Assembly: GCA_902779875.1 (NCBI GenBank)
Contig: CACZCX010000009.1
Location: 1 to 44,817, forward strand
Direction of reading: 5' to 3'
DNA length: 44,817 nt
Source of the DNA: an uncultured Bacteroidales bacterium
GTDB taxonomy: Bacteria; Bacteroidota; Bacteroidia; Bacteroidales; Bacteroidaceae
Both the position numbers and the translations under genes were made by a program. Under the pieces are notes generated by a model. The model saw nothing but the letters and a program-made list of their open reading frames with translations. It had not been told where the DNA came from and did not search any database. This document shows positions 24,842 through 33,252 of the stretch, in pieces; the first letter of the stretch is position 1, and each line of letters opens with the position of its first letter.

Positions 24842-25588
24842 ATGAAACGTTGCAGCGAATTCAAGAATGAGGCTCTTCAGGCGCTCAAAGGAAACTGGGG
24901 CAATACAGTCGTTGCCACCCTTATCTATCTGGTAGCCACTATGGTCATATCGGAATCATCGTCCTTTTACAGTCTGATTTCAAGAATCGATCCCCTTTCT
25001 GTACCATCCACGCCGTTACTATTTGGGATTACCGGAATTGTTATAGTGGCGTCACTTTTTGTATTGGGTCCGTTGGGTGGAGGTTACACTAATGCAGCAA
25101 AGAAACTTATTGAGAGCAAAGGCACTGACAATGACCTCATTGACAACATGTTCAAGATAGGTTTCGGCAGGAACTACCTCCGTTTTGTGCTCATGGTAGT
25201 ACTGACTGAGGTCATTGCGTTTGGGCTGATGGGATTGTTCCTCTCACCTGCATTCTTTATACTTTCCCTGGTTACCAAACTCATCTTGACTGCTATAAGC
25301 ATGACAGTATTCCTGGTATTCATCATAATCATATCCCTCATGCTGGCTTTGACCCCGTTCCTGATTGTTGATGAGCCCCAGCTCTCTGTGGTTGAGGCCA
25401 TGGCCAGGAGCTGCCGTATGATGAGAGGCATGAAATGGAGGCTGTTCGTACTTCAACTCAGTTTCTTAGGATGGATTCTGCTCTCATTTCTCACCCTGGG
25501 CATAGGTCTGTTATGGGTAATCCCGTACTATCAGACCTCTGTTTGCGCATTCTATTACAATCTCAAGGAGGAGCAGCAGGCAGCCTGA
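24842..25588 (+). CDS. DUF975 family membrane protein
   Basis: This 248-residue membrane protein has about six hydrophobic segments. Its N-terminus, KRCSEFKNEALQALKGNWG, is typical of DUF975 proteins, whose function is unknown. Further in are VEAMARSCRMMRGMKWRLF and a GIGLLWVIPYYQTS segment near the C-terminus, both typical of the family. It starts 11 bp after the symporter terminator and ends before another one, so it looks like its own small unit within the aryl-acid cluster. A functional link to its neighbours is not shown. Confidence 0.82.
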   Translation: MKRCSEFKNEALQALKGNWGNTVVATLIYLVATMVISESSSFYSLISRIDPLSVPSTPLLFGITGIVIVASLFVLGPLGGGYTNAAKKLIESKGTDNDLIDNMFKIGFGRNYLRFVLMVVLTEVIAFGLMGLFLSPAFFILSLVTKLILTAISMTVFLVFIIIISLMLALTPFLIVDEPQLSVVEAMARSCRMMRGMKWRLFVLQLSFLGWILLSFLTLGIGLLWVIPYYQTSVCAFYYNLKEEQQAA

Positions 25589-25609
25589 GCGTACAGTCCT
25601 GAACTTTAG

Positions 25610-25645
25610 CAAAGAAGACACCCGTATGCGGTGTCTTTCTTTGTT
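25610..25645 (+). terminator. Terminator after the DUF975 gene
   Basis: An imperfect hairpin with GACACC/GGTGTC as core and AAAGAA/TTTCTTT flanks (one bulged base), then a T-rich run. Confidence 0.65.
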
Positions 25646-25650
25646 TTATA

Positions 25651-25682
25651 ATTGCAATTGTCGCTTTATTTTAGGAAATTTG
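25651..25682 (+). promoter_or_regulatory. Candidate promoter for iorAB-aminotransferase
   Basis: ATTG (25651-25654), 20 bp, then GAAATTTG (25675-25682), one base off TAnnTTTG. It lies 22 bp before the iorA ATG. Confidence 0.45.
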
Positions 25683-25704
25683 CACCCCAGTTACTAGGAA
25701 CAAT

Positions 25705-27312
25705 ATGAAAAAGAAACTGTTACTTGGCGATGAGGCCATAGCACAAGGTGCTATCGATGCCGGACTGAGCGGCGTTTACGCTTACCCCGGTACACCCTCA
25801 ACCGAAATCACTGAATACATTCAGGGCTATTGCAAGCGCAATCCTGAGGAGAAGCTCCACTCCCGCTGGTGCACCAACGAGAAGACAGCCATGGAGGCTG
25901 CTCTGGGTATGTCATTTGCCGGCAAGCGCGCCCTCGTGTGCATGAAACATGTGGGTATGAACGTGGCTGCCGACCCGTTCGTGAACTCATCGATCACCGG
26001 CGTTAATGGCGGTATCGTGGTTCTTGTGGCCGATGACCCCTCAATGCACTCGTCACAGGACGAGCAGGACACCCGTTTCTACGGCAAGTTCGCCCTCATT
26101 CCGGTGCTGGAGCCGTCAACACAGCAGGAGGCTTACGATATGATGTCATACGCTTATGACCTCTCTGAGTCTCTCAAGCTCCCTATCCTGATGCGTACCG
26201 TTACACGTCTGGCCCACTCACGTGCCGTGGTTACACTCAAGGAAAAGCGTGACCAGAACGCTCTCAATCCCGTAAGCGGAGTTCGTGACTGGGTTCTGCT
26301 GCCTGCTATCGCCAAGCGCCGTTACGCTTCACTGCTGGAGCGCCAGCCTGAGATCATGCGTCTGTCGGTAGAGTCACCGTTCAACAGTTTCAAGGCTGAG
26401 GCCAAGCGTTTCAAGATGGGTGCCATTGCATGCGGTAACGCATACAACTACCTCTCAGAGTGCTACCCTGAGGGCATTCCCTTCCCCGTACTCAAGATCT
26501 CACAGTACCCCATACCCTCCGAGACCATCCGTACCATGGCCGAGCAGTGTGACTCAATCATGGTAATTGAGGACGGACAGCCGTTCGTTGAGGAGCAGGT
26601 TGCAGGTATACTTCCCTCTGACTGCAAGATCATAGGTCGTCTGACCGGTGAGCTGCCCCGTCAGGGAGAGCTTAACCCCGATATCGTAAAGGCCGCCCTG
26701 GGTCTGGCACCGCTGCCGCATCCCGAGGTTGCCAAGAACGTAGTGGCACGTCCGCCCGCCCTCTGCCAGGGTTGCGGTCACCGCAGCGTTTATGAGGCCA
26801 TCAACATAGTACTCAAGGATTACAAGGACTCCAAGGTGTTCGGTGACATAGGTTGCTACACTCTGGGCGCCCTGCCTCCCTTCCAGGCCCTGGACAGCAC
26901 TGTCGATATGGGCGCCAGCATCACCATGGCTAAGGGTGCCGCCGATGCAGGCGTGTTCCCCGCAGTTGCCATCATCGGTGACAGCACCTTCACCCACTCC
27001 GGTATGACCGGTCTGCTGGATGCCGTAAACGAGAACGCTCCCATCACCGTCATCATATCCGATAACCTCACCACCGGTATGACCGGCGGACAGGACTCAG
27101 CTGGAACCAACAAGTTCGAGGCCATATGCCGTGGCATCGGCGTGGATCCCGATCACCTTAAGGTGGTTGTTCCCCTGCCTCAGAACATGGAGGAGATTAC
27201 ACGCACCCTGCGTGAGGAGATTGAATACCGTGGCCTGTCGGTAATCATACCGCGCCGCGAATGCATACAGACACTTGCCCGTAAGGCAAAAGCTAAAGCC
27301 GCACAGAAATGA
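25705..27312 (+). CDS. iorA: Indolepyruvate:ferredoxin oxidoreductase alpha subunit, without ferredoxin domain
   Basis: The alpha subunit holds thiamine diphosphate and, with IorB, catalyses reversible oxidative decarboxylation of aryl pyruvates to aryl-acetyl-CoA. The 535-residue chain has the N-terminal pyrimidine-binding half (YPGTPSTEITEYI, NEKTAMEAALG). The C-terminal diphosphate-binding half has LCQGCGHRSVYEA, GDIGCYTLG, GDSTFTHSGMTGL and NLTTGMTGGQ. Classic IorA ends in two [4Fe-4S] motifs; this one stops soon after IIPRRECIQTLARKAKAK, with no CxxCxxCxxxC. Electron transfer must therefore use separate proteins. The stop overlaps iorB by four bases. Confidence 0.92.
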   Translation: MKKKLLLGDEAIAQGAIDAGLSGVYAYPGTPSTEITEYIQGYCKRNPEEKLHSRWCTNEKTAMEAALGMSFAGKRALVCMKHVGMNVAADPFVNSSITGVNGGIVVLVADDPSMHSSQDEQDTRFYGKFALIPVLEPSTQQEAYDMMSYAYDLSESLKLPILMRTVTRLAHSRAVVTLKEKRDQNALNPVSGVRDWVLLPAIAKRRYASLLERQPEIMRLSVESPFNSFKAEAKRFKMGAIACGNAYNYLSECYPEGIPFPVLKISQYPIPSETIRTMAEQCDSIMVIEDGQPFVEEQVAGILPSDCKIIGRLTGELPRQGELNPDIVKAALGLAPLPHPEVAKNVVARPPALCQGCGHRSVYEAINIVLKDYKDSKVFGDIGCYTLGALPPFQALDSTVDMGASITMAKGAADAGVFPAVAIIGDSTFTHSGMTGLLDAVNENAPITVIISDNLTTGMTGGQDSAGTNKFEAICRGIGVDPDHLKVVVPLPQNMEEITRTLREEIEYRGLSVIIPRRECIQTLARKAKAKAAQK

Positions 27313-27881
27313 AAACAGATATAATTCTTGCAGGCGTAGGAGGACAAGGTATCCTCTCCATCGCCACAGTAATAGGTCAGGCCGCTCTTGAGGAGGACCT
27401 CTACATCAAGCAGGCCGAGGTTCACGGAATGAGCCAGCGCGGCGGTGACGTTCAGTCCAATCTGCGCATATCGGACCAGCCCATAGCAAGTGACCTGATC
27501 GCTCTCGGCCAGGCCGATATCATCATAGCCATGGAGCCCATGGAGGCTCTGCGCTACAAGCAGTACCTGAGCAAGGACGGCTGGGTAATCACTTCATCCA
27601 ACCCCTTTGTGAACATCGGTAATTATCCCGATAAGGATGCCATCATCGCCGAGCTCAAGGAACTGGGTAACGTAATCCTAATTGACACCGACGAGCTGGG
27701 CAAGGAGCACAAGATGCCCAAGGCTGTCAACATGATACTTCTCGGTGCTGCATCCAAGGCACTTAAGAGCATCAGCTTTGACAAGCTGTGCCAGAGCGTA
27801 CGCACCATTTTCGGTGCCAAAGGCGATGCAATAGTTGAAATGAACATAAAGGCCCTTGAGATTGGCCGTAACTGTGAATAA
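27309..27881 (+). CDS. iorB: Indolepyruvate:ferredoxin oxidoreductase beta subunit
   Basis: This 190-residue partner of IorA belongs to the pyruvate/ketoisovalerate oxidoreductase gamma-type domain family. The N-terminal ILAGVGGQGILSIATVIGQA and the following VHGMSQRGGDVQS are the family signatures and help bind CoA and the intermediate. Its ATG overlaps the iorA stop (ATGA), ensuring balanced synthesis. The aminotransferase gene begins 9 bp after its stop. Confidence 0.94.
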   Translation: MKTDIILAGVGGQGILSIATVIGQAALEEDLYIKQAEVHGMSQRGGDVQSNLRISDQPIASDLIALGQADIIIAMEPMEALRYKQYLSKDGWVITSSNPFVNIGNYPDKDAIIAELKELGNVILIDTDELGKEHKMPKAVNMILLGAASKALKSISFDKLCQSVRTIFGAKGDAIVEMNIKALEIGRNCE

Positions 27882-27890
27882 GAAACACTG

Positions 27891-29219
27891 ATGAAAACGC
27901 TGATTCCTGCAAACGTCATTGACGATTATCTTGAGAAAATAGAGGTACGTGACCTTAACAAGGCATCCATCCGCCAGGTGCTGGCATGTGAGCTGAACGC
28001 TGAGAAAGTAACCGGTCAGGAGTTCATCCATTTTGAGATGGGTGTTCCCGGCATACCGCCATCGGCCGTAGGCGTAAAAGCCCAGAAAGAGGCGCTTGAC
28101 CGCGGTGTGGCTTCCAAGTATCCCAATATCGAGGGTATCCCCGAACTTAAGGAGCAGGCTGCACGTTTTGTAAAGGCATTCATCAACACCGACATAGAGC
28201 CCGGTCACTGCACTCCCACCTGCGGAGCCATGCAGGGCACGTTTGCAGCATTCCTGCTCTGCTCACAGATCGATCCCAAGAAGGATACAATCCTTTACGT
28301 TGATCCCGGATTCCCCGTACAGAAGATGCAGGCTCAGGTAATGGGTGTAAAGACCGCCCAGTTTGACGTGGCCGATTTCCGCGCCGAGAAACTGGGACCC
28401 AAACTGGAGAGCTACCTTAAGAACGGCAACATATGCTGCATAGTCTACAGCAACCCCAACAACCCCAGCTGGATGTGTCTTACCGAGAGTGAGATCAAAA
28501 CCATCGGGGAACTGGCCACAAAGTATGACACCATCATACTTGAGGACCTGGCCTATATGACCATGGATTTCCGCCGCGAGGGTCTGGGCATCCCGTTCAA
28601 GGAGCCTTATCAGGTGAGCGTATCGCACTACACCGATAACTACATAATGATGCTCAGCGGCAGTAAGATATTCAGCTACGCAGGCGAGCGTATCGCCGTA
28701 GCATGCATATCGGACAAACTCTACGAGCGTCATTTCGAGACTCTGCAGAAACGTTACAACATATCCCGTTTCGGTGCTGTTTACGCCTATGATATGCTAT
28801 ATGCCATGTCATCGGGCGTAACCCACTCAGTACAGTGCGCCATGGCTGCCATGCTCAAGGCCGCTTGTGACGGAGAGTACCAGTTCCGTGAGGATATCCG
28901 CGAATATGCACGCCGCACCGAGAAGATCAAGGCTGCCCTGCTGCGCAACGGATTCAACATCACCTATGACAAGGACCTGGAGGAGCCTGTAAGCAACGGA
29001 TTCTTCTTTACATTCGGTTACGACCTGCCCGACGGCACGCCCATGGAGGGAGGCCAGCTGCTGCATGAGCTGCTCTACTACGGAATAAGCGGAATCGTTC
29101 TGTCATCGACCGGCAGTACCCGTCAGGGTATCCGCGGCTGCGCATCGAACATACGCGAAGACCAGTTCCCCATCCTCGAGGAGCGTCTGCGCCTTTTCAA
29201 CGAGGCACATAAGTTTTAG
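27891..29219 (+). CDS. Class I/II PLP-dependent aminotransferase
   Basis: This 442-residue fold-type I aminotransferase has the PLP-anchoring Lys in SGSKIFSYAGERI (about residue 261). It has CTPTCGAMQGTFAAF for phosphate binding, SNPNNPSW, and ILEDLAYM with the PLP-ring Asp. Directly after iorAB it would interconvert aryl pyruvates and aromatic amino acids, but substrate choice is inferred from context alone. Its TAG stop interlocks with the TAA stop of the convergent dgt gene (4-bp overlap, TTAG), so there is no room for a separate terminator. Confidence 0.88.
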   Translation: MKTLIPANVIDDYLEKIEVRDLNKASIRQVLACELNAEKVTGQEFIHFEMGVPGIPPSAVGVKAQKEALDRGVASKYPNIEGIPELKEQAARFVKAFINTDIEPGHCTPTCGAMQGTFAAFLLCSQIDPKKDTILYVDPGFPVQKMQAQVMGVKTAQFDVADFRAEKLGPKLESYLKNGNICCIVYSNPNNPSWMCLTESEIKTIGELATKYDTIILEDLAYMTMDFRREGLGIPFKEPYQVSVSHYTDNYIMMLSGSKIFSYAGERIAVACISDKLYERHFETLQKRYNISRFGAVYAYDMLYAMSSGVTHSVQCAMAAMLKAACDGEYQFREDIREYARRTEKIKAALLRNGFNITYDKDLEEPVSNGFFFTFGYDLPDGTPMEGGQLLHELLYYGISGIVLSSTGSTRQGIRGCASNIREDQFPILEERLRLFNEAHKF

Positions 29220-30553
29220 ACTGCGGGCAGGCTGTTGCCGTTGATTTTGCGGTAGATGTCAAGAGCGTAGACATCGGTCATGCCGCTAATGTAGTCCAGG
29301 ACGGCCAGCAGTTTGTTGTAGATATCCGGTGCCTTGATGTCATACTGGCTCGACACGCGGTTTATAAGAAGTTTGGAGTATTCACGGTCAGGATTGAGCA
29401 CAGCCTCGACCATAAGGTCCAGCAGGGTGCTTATTATGCGGAAACCGGCCAGTTCCACCTCAAGTACGTCATGTGAACGGTAAATCTTGCTCACCGAGAG
29501 CTCGGCGCAGCTACGGTAGGCTTCACGACGGACATCACTGATATGTTTTATCAGGGCACCGCTGAAAGTGCCGTCAAGAATGGCTTTCTCATTCTCGAGG
29601 AACACTTTGGTACACTCTTCAACAAGCACTCCCACCAGTTTGGAACGCAGATATGACACCTGCTCGTTTACATCGGTCAGCATTCCGATGATACCGCGTG
29701 CATGCTCCTGCTCCTGCGGATTGAGGAAGGCCATCATAAGGTCTATGGTCTGCTCGGTCGACAGCAGCTTGAGTTTGTGGGCGTCCTCCAGGTCCATGAG
29801 CAGATAGCAGATGTCATCGGCAGCCTCAACCAGGAATACCAGCGGATAGCGTACATAACTGAGCGGCTCTCCGGGGGCAGACTTGCGGATTATGCCCAAT
29901 TCATCGGCTATTTGGGCAAAAATTGGAGCCTCGCTGTCAAAAAAGCCGAACTTATGCTTGCCGTTGGCAAGTATCGATGCATAGGGATATTTGACTATCG
30001 AAGCAAGCGTGGAATAGGTCATGGCAAATCCACCCTTACGACGACCGATGAACTGGTGCGCGAGCAGGCGGAAAGCGTTGGCGTTACCCTCAAAGTTGAT
30101 GATATCGGTCCACTGACCGGGATTGGAGGCGAACTCTGACTCGAGAATCTGACCCTTTCCTTCGGTGAAATAGGCCGATATGGCTTTCTCGCCCGAGTGA
30201 CCGAACGGAGGGTTGCCCATATCGTGTGCCAGGCAGGCGGCCGATACTATGTTGCCTATCTCAGTCAGATTGGTGTCCTTGAGTTCAGGATGAGCCTGAA
30301 GTATGCCGCGCGACACGTTGTTTCCAAGCGAGCGGCCCACGCACGCCACCTCAAGGCTGTGGGTAAGACGGTTGTGCACAAAAACGCTTCCCGGCAGGGG
30401 GAATACCTGTGTCTTGTTCTGAAGCCTTCTGAAAGGAGCGGAGAATATAAGACGGTCATAGTCCCTGAGGAATGCCGAACGGTCATCCTTGTTAGGGGCG
30501 GTAAAATTCTCCATGCCCAGTCTTTTGCTTGATATGAGTCTTTCCCAATCCAT
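29216..30553 (-). CDS. dgt: Deoxyguanosinetriphosphate triphosphohydrolase-like protein
   Basis: This 445-residue HD-domain hydrolase removes triphosphate from dNTPs, classically dGTP. The HD metal-binding residues lie in NRLTHSLEVA and AHDMGNPPFGHSGE. The N-terminal DYDRLIFSAPFRRLQNKTQVFPL is typical. dgt-type enzymes control dNTP pools and in some bacteria limit phage growth. It is transcribed away from dut, another dNTP hydrolase, across 111 bp; both tune deoxynucleotide pools. It overlaps the aminotransferase gene by four bases at the stop. Confidence 0.92.
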   Translation of the reverse strand: MDWERLISSKRLGMENFTAPNKDDRSAFLRDYDRLIFSAPFRRLQNKTQVFPLPGSVFVHNRLTHSLEVACVGRSLGNNVSRGILQAHPELKDTNLTEIGNIVSAACLAHDMGNPPFGHSGEKAISAYFTEGKGQILESEFASNPGQWTDIINFEGNANAFRLLAHQFIGRRKGGFAMTYSTLASIVKYPYASILANGKHKFGFFDSEAPIFAQIADELGIIRKSAPGEPLSYVRYPLVFLVEAADDICYLLMDLEDAHKLKLLSTEQTIDLMMAFLNPQEQEHARGIIGMLTDVNEQVSYLRSKLVGVLVEECTKVFLENEKAILDGTFSGALIKHISDVRREAYRSCAELSVSKIYRSHDVLEVELAGFRIISTLLDLMVEAVLNPDREYSKLLINRVSSQYDIKAPDIYNKLLAVLDYISGMTDVYALDIYRKINGNSLPAV

Positions 30554-30578
30554 AGTATGTGTCTGTCTTGAATTGTTT

Positions 30579-30586
30579 CAAAATTA
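30579..30586 (-). promoter_or_regulatory. Bacteroidetes -7 box before dgt
   Basis: Minus-strand TAATTTTG, a full TAnnTTTG match, 26 bp before the dgt ATG. No TTG at the expected -33 distance. Confidence 0.5.
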
Positions 30587-30621
30587 GCGGTTTTTCACAG
30601 GATTTGTACTAATGTTGGCTG

Positions 30622-30638
30622 TATATTTGTTATTTTCG
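30622..30638 (+). promoter_or_regulatory. Two candidate -7 boxes before dut
   Basis: TATATTTG (30622-30629) and TATTTTCG (30631-30638) lie side by side, about 27-43 bp before the dut ATG. Neither has a good TTG 19-21 bp upstream, so which is used is not clear. Confidence 0.4.
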
Positions 30639-30664
30639 CTGAGCAAAACCAAACCACTCACACT

Positions 30665-31096
30665 ATGAAGGTAAAGATAATCAACCGTTCGCATCATCCC
30701 CTTCCCGAATATGCCACAGTGCAGTCTGCGGGTGTGGATCTGAGAGCCAATCTGGAAGAGCCTGTAGTAATGAAACCTATGGAGCGCCGTCTCATCCCCA
30801 CGGGTCTGTTCATATCGCTGCCCGCCGGTGTGGAGGCTCAGGTGCGTCCGCGCAGTGGCTTGGCAATCAAGAAGGGAATCACCGTACTGAACACCCCCGG
30901 TACCATCGATGCCGATTACCGCGGCGAGATAGGCGTTATCCTCATAAACCTCTCACAGGAGGAATTCACCGTGAATGACGGCGAGCGCATAGCCCAGATG
31001 GTCATTGCCCGTCACGAGCAGGCTGAATGGATTCCCGTAGAGACTCTTGACGAGACAGAACGTGGAGCCGGAGGATTCGGCCACAGCGGTATCTGA
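30665..31096 (+). CDS. dut: dUTP diphosphatase
   Basis: This trimeric dUTPase hydrolyses dUTP to dUMP, keeping uracil out of DNA. All five motifs are present in 143 residues: [48 protein letters not shown] and [10 protein letters not shown]. It leads a + strand run with a TPR lipoprotein (15 bp downstream), a DUF4292 lipoprotein and an EnvC-like protein, an order I recall as common in Bacteroidales. Confidence 0.97.
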   Translation: MKVKIINRSHHPLPEYATVQSAGVDLRANLEEPVVMKPMERRLIPTGLFISLPAGVEAQVRPRSGLAIKKGITVLNTPGTIDADYRGEIGVILINLSQEEFTVNDGERIAQMVIARHEQAEWIPVETLDETERGAGGFGHSGI

Positions 31097-31111
31097 CCAT
31101 ATTTTTGACTG

Positions 31112-32458
31112 ATGAAAAGGGATATCCTGAGATTTACACTGATAGCAGCAGTCATGACAGCGCTCCTGTCATGCGGTTCGCTGCGTCATGCCCCTCAGGA
31201 TCCTCTCTCCAAGTCTGAGACTGACAGGTTCGCGGCCAACCATCTTTACATGGAGGGCGTGAGGATGTACAGTGAGGGTCGTTATGACGCCGCACTCGAC
31301 CTCATGTCACAAAGCCTGGACTATGACAGCGCATCGGCCGCCACCTGCTATCATCTGGCACAGTTCTACCTCTCCATGAGCGACAGGGCCGTAGTCGCCA
31401 AATACGGACCGCTGGCACGCACCCTCATGCAGAGGGCCGTCCGTCTGGACCCCGACAACTACTGGTACCGCCGTCTGCTGGCCATGAGCTATCTGAGACG
31501 CAACAATCCCAAGGAGGCCATTAAGGAGTACGAGGAGATAGTACGACGTTTCCCCAGCCGGACCGATGCCCTCATGACCCTGGCCGGTCTCTATAATGAC
31601 ATAAACGACTTTGAGAATGAGCTGCGCGTACTCAAGCGCTACGGCCGTCTTGAGGATATGGATGACGAGCTCAAGTTCCAGCGGTTCCTCTGCTACCTGC
31701 AGATGGGACAGATGGACTCCGCCTATTACGAGGCCGATAACCCGTCGGAGGTGATAGAACTGCTCATGAAAACCAGCCGCGACATGATTGAGCATGCCGA
31801 GACCCCTATGGAGAGGGCTCAATGCCGTTCCACCCTGGATATAGTCATGAACTTCTGCGACGTAGTCTCCAAATACGAGCCTGAGCTTATGGCGCCTTAC
31901 AGCCAGAAGTCAGTGGTCTATTTCTGGCTCGGAGAGACCGACAAGTCGCTTGATATACTCGCCAAAGGCCTGAGCAATGTCAAGACCGATAAGGGCAAGG
32001 CCACTCTCTACAACATACGCGGTGACTTCTACCATACGCTGCGCGACAAGAACCGCATGTACGCCGACTATGACTCCACCCTCATGTACGACCCGGACAA
32101 CATAGCCGTACTCAACAACTACGCCTACTATCTCTCTCTCGATAACCGCGACCTGGAGAGGGCTCTCAGCATGAGTGGCAGGACCCTGGAGGCAGAACCC
32201 CTGAACGCCACCTATCTGGATACCTACGCCTGGATACTGTTCAGGATGAAGCGATACAAGGAGGCGCTTGGCTATATGGAGAAAGCGCTCCGTTACCTTG
32301 ATTCGGACAACCCCGAGATCTACGAACACTACGGTGACGTGCTCTATATGTGCGGTGAAAAGGAGAAAGCCGTTGACAGTTGGCACAAAGCCCTGCAGTA
32401 TCATAGCGAGTCCACCACCATAGAGCAGAAAATCAAACAGCAGAAATATCTGGAATGA
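31112..32458 (+). CDS. Tetratricopeptide-repeat lipoprotein
   Basis: This 448-residue predicted lipoprotein has the lipobox LLSC (Cys near residue 21). Most of the chain is helical repeats. Clear TPR-like units occur at about residues 45-110 and 125-190, and in the C-terminal third. That third includes DNIAVLNNYAYYLSLDNRDL and TYLDTYAWILFRMKRYKEA. TPR arrays bind partner proteins; the partner is unknown. It overlaps the DUF4292 lipoprotein gene by four bases, which suggests that the two lipoproteins work together in the envelope. Confidence 0.88.
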   Translation: MKRDILRFTLIAAVMTALLSCGSLRHAPQDPLSKSETDRFAANHLYMEGVRMYSEGRYDAALDLMSQSLDYDSASAATCYHLAQFYLSMSDRAVVAKYGPLARTLMQRAVRLDPDNYWYRRLLAMSYLRRNNPKEAIKEYEEIVRRFPSRTDALMTLAGLYNDINDFENELRVLKRYGRLEDMDDELKFQRFLCYLQMGQMDSAYYEADNPSEVIELLMKTSRDMIEHAETPMERAQCRSTLDIVMNFCDVVSKYEPELMAPYSQKSVVYFWLGETDKSLDILAKGLSNVKTDKGKATLYNIRGDFYHTLRDKNRMYADYDSTLMYDPDNIAVLNNYAYYLSLDNRDLERALSMSGRTLEAEPLNATYLDTYAWILFRMKRYKEALGYMEKALRYLDSDNPEIYEHYGDVLYMCGEKEKAVDSWHKALQYHSESTTIEQKIKQQKYLE

Positions 32459-33252
32459 TCCGTTTACGTAACATATTGCCGCTCCTGCTGGCTGTCATCC
32501 TTCTGGGTGGCTGCCGTTCCGCCCGTACCGTGAAGAAGGAGAGGGTGACACCGGAGACCGACCTTCTCATAGCAGAACTGGTCAAGGAGCCTCCCGTATC
32601 GGAACTCACCGCCAGCCTCTCCATGAGCCTTAACGGAACCAGGGTAAGCGGACAGCTCCGTATGCGCCGCGGACACAGCGTTCAGATAAGCGCCAGCATG
32701 CTCGGCCTGGTGGAGGTGGCCCGCATAGAGTTCCTGCCCGACATGGTAGTCGTGATGGACCGCATGCATAACCTCTACTCCGTATGCCATTATGCCGATA
32801 TCCCCTACCGCAACGAGCTGGGTGTGGATTTCGAGATGGTACAGGCCCTGCTCTGGAACCGCCTGTTCTCGCCCGGCACACCCCAGTCACATGACATAGG
32901 CTCCCGTCTGTCGGCAATAAATCCCGATGAAAAGGGACTGATCTCATTCACGGAGCCCGAATACGGATACCGGTTCCAGACCGATGAGAAAAGGCGTCTC
33001 AGCGCCGTGGGCAAATCCGGAGGCGGATATAAGTTCAATATGGGCTATTCCGATTTCGGATCGCCAGTCACTGGATGGCAATACCCACAGACGCTCTCCA
33101 TACATGTGGAAGCCTCGACAACCGTGGTCGACGTACAGGTCAAACTGTCATCGATCTCAACTGAACGCAAGACCTGGTCGGACCGTACCGCGGTGACACG
33201 CCGTATGAAACAGGTCTCGCTCGATGAACTTTTGGATAATCTGGACTTATGA
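32455..33252 (+). CDS. DUF4292 lipoprotein
   Basis: This 265-residue predicted lipoprotein has the lipobox LLGGCR (Cys near residue 20). The body looks like a beta-rich lipid-binding-like fold, with segments such as MRRGHSVQISASMLGLVEVARIEF split over several strands. It belongs to the Bacteroidetes DUF4292 family; some DUF4292 proteins are compared with LolB/LolA-type folds, but no function is proven. It overlaps the TPR gene upstream and the EnvC-like gene downstream by four bases each. Confidence 0.85.
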   Translation: MIRLRNILPLLLAVILLGGCRSARTVKKERVTPETDLLIAELVKEPPVSELTASLSMSLNGTRVSGQLRMRRGHSVQISASMLGLVEVARIEFLPDMVVVMDRMHNLYSVCHYADIPYRNELGVDFEMVQALLWNRLFSPGTPQSHDIGSRLSAINPDEKGLISFTEPEYGYRFQTDEKRRLSAVGKSGGGYKFNMGYSDFGSPVTGWQYPQTLSIHVEASTTVVDVQVKLSSISTERKTWSDRTAVTRRMKQVSLDELLDNLDL

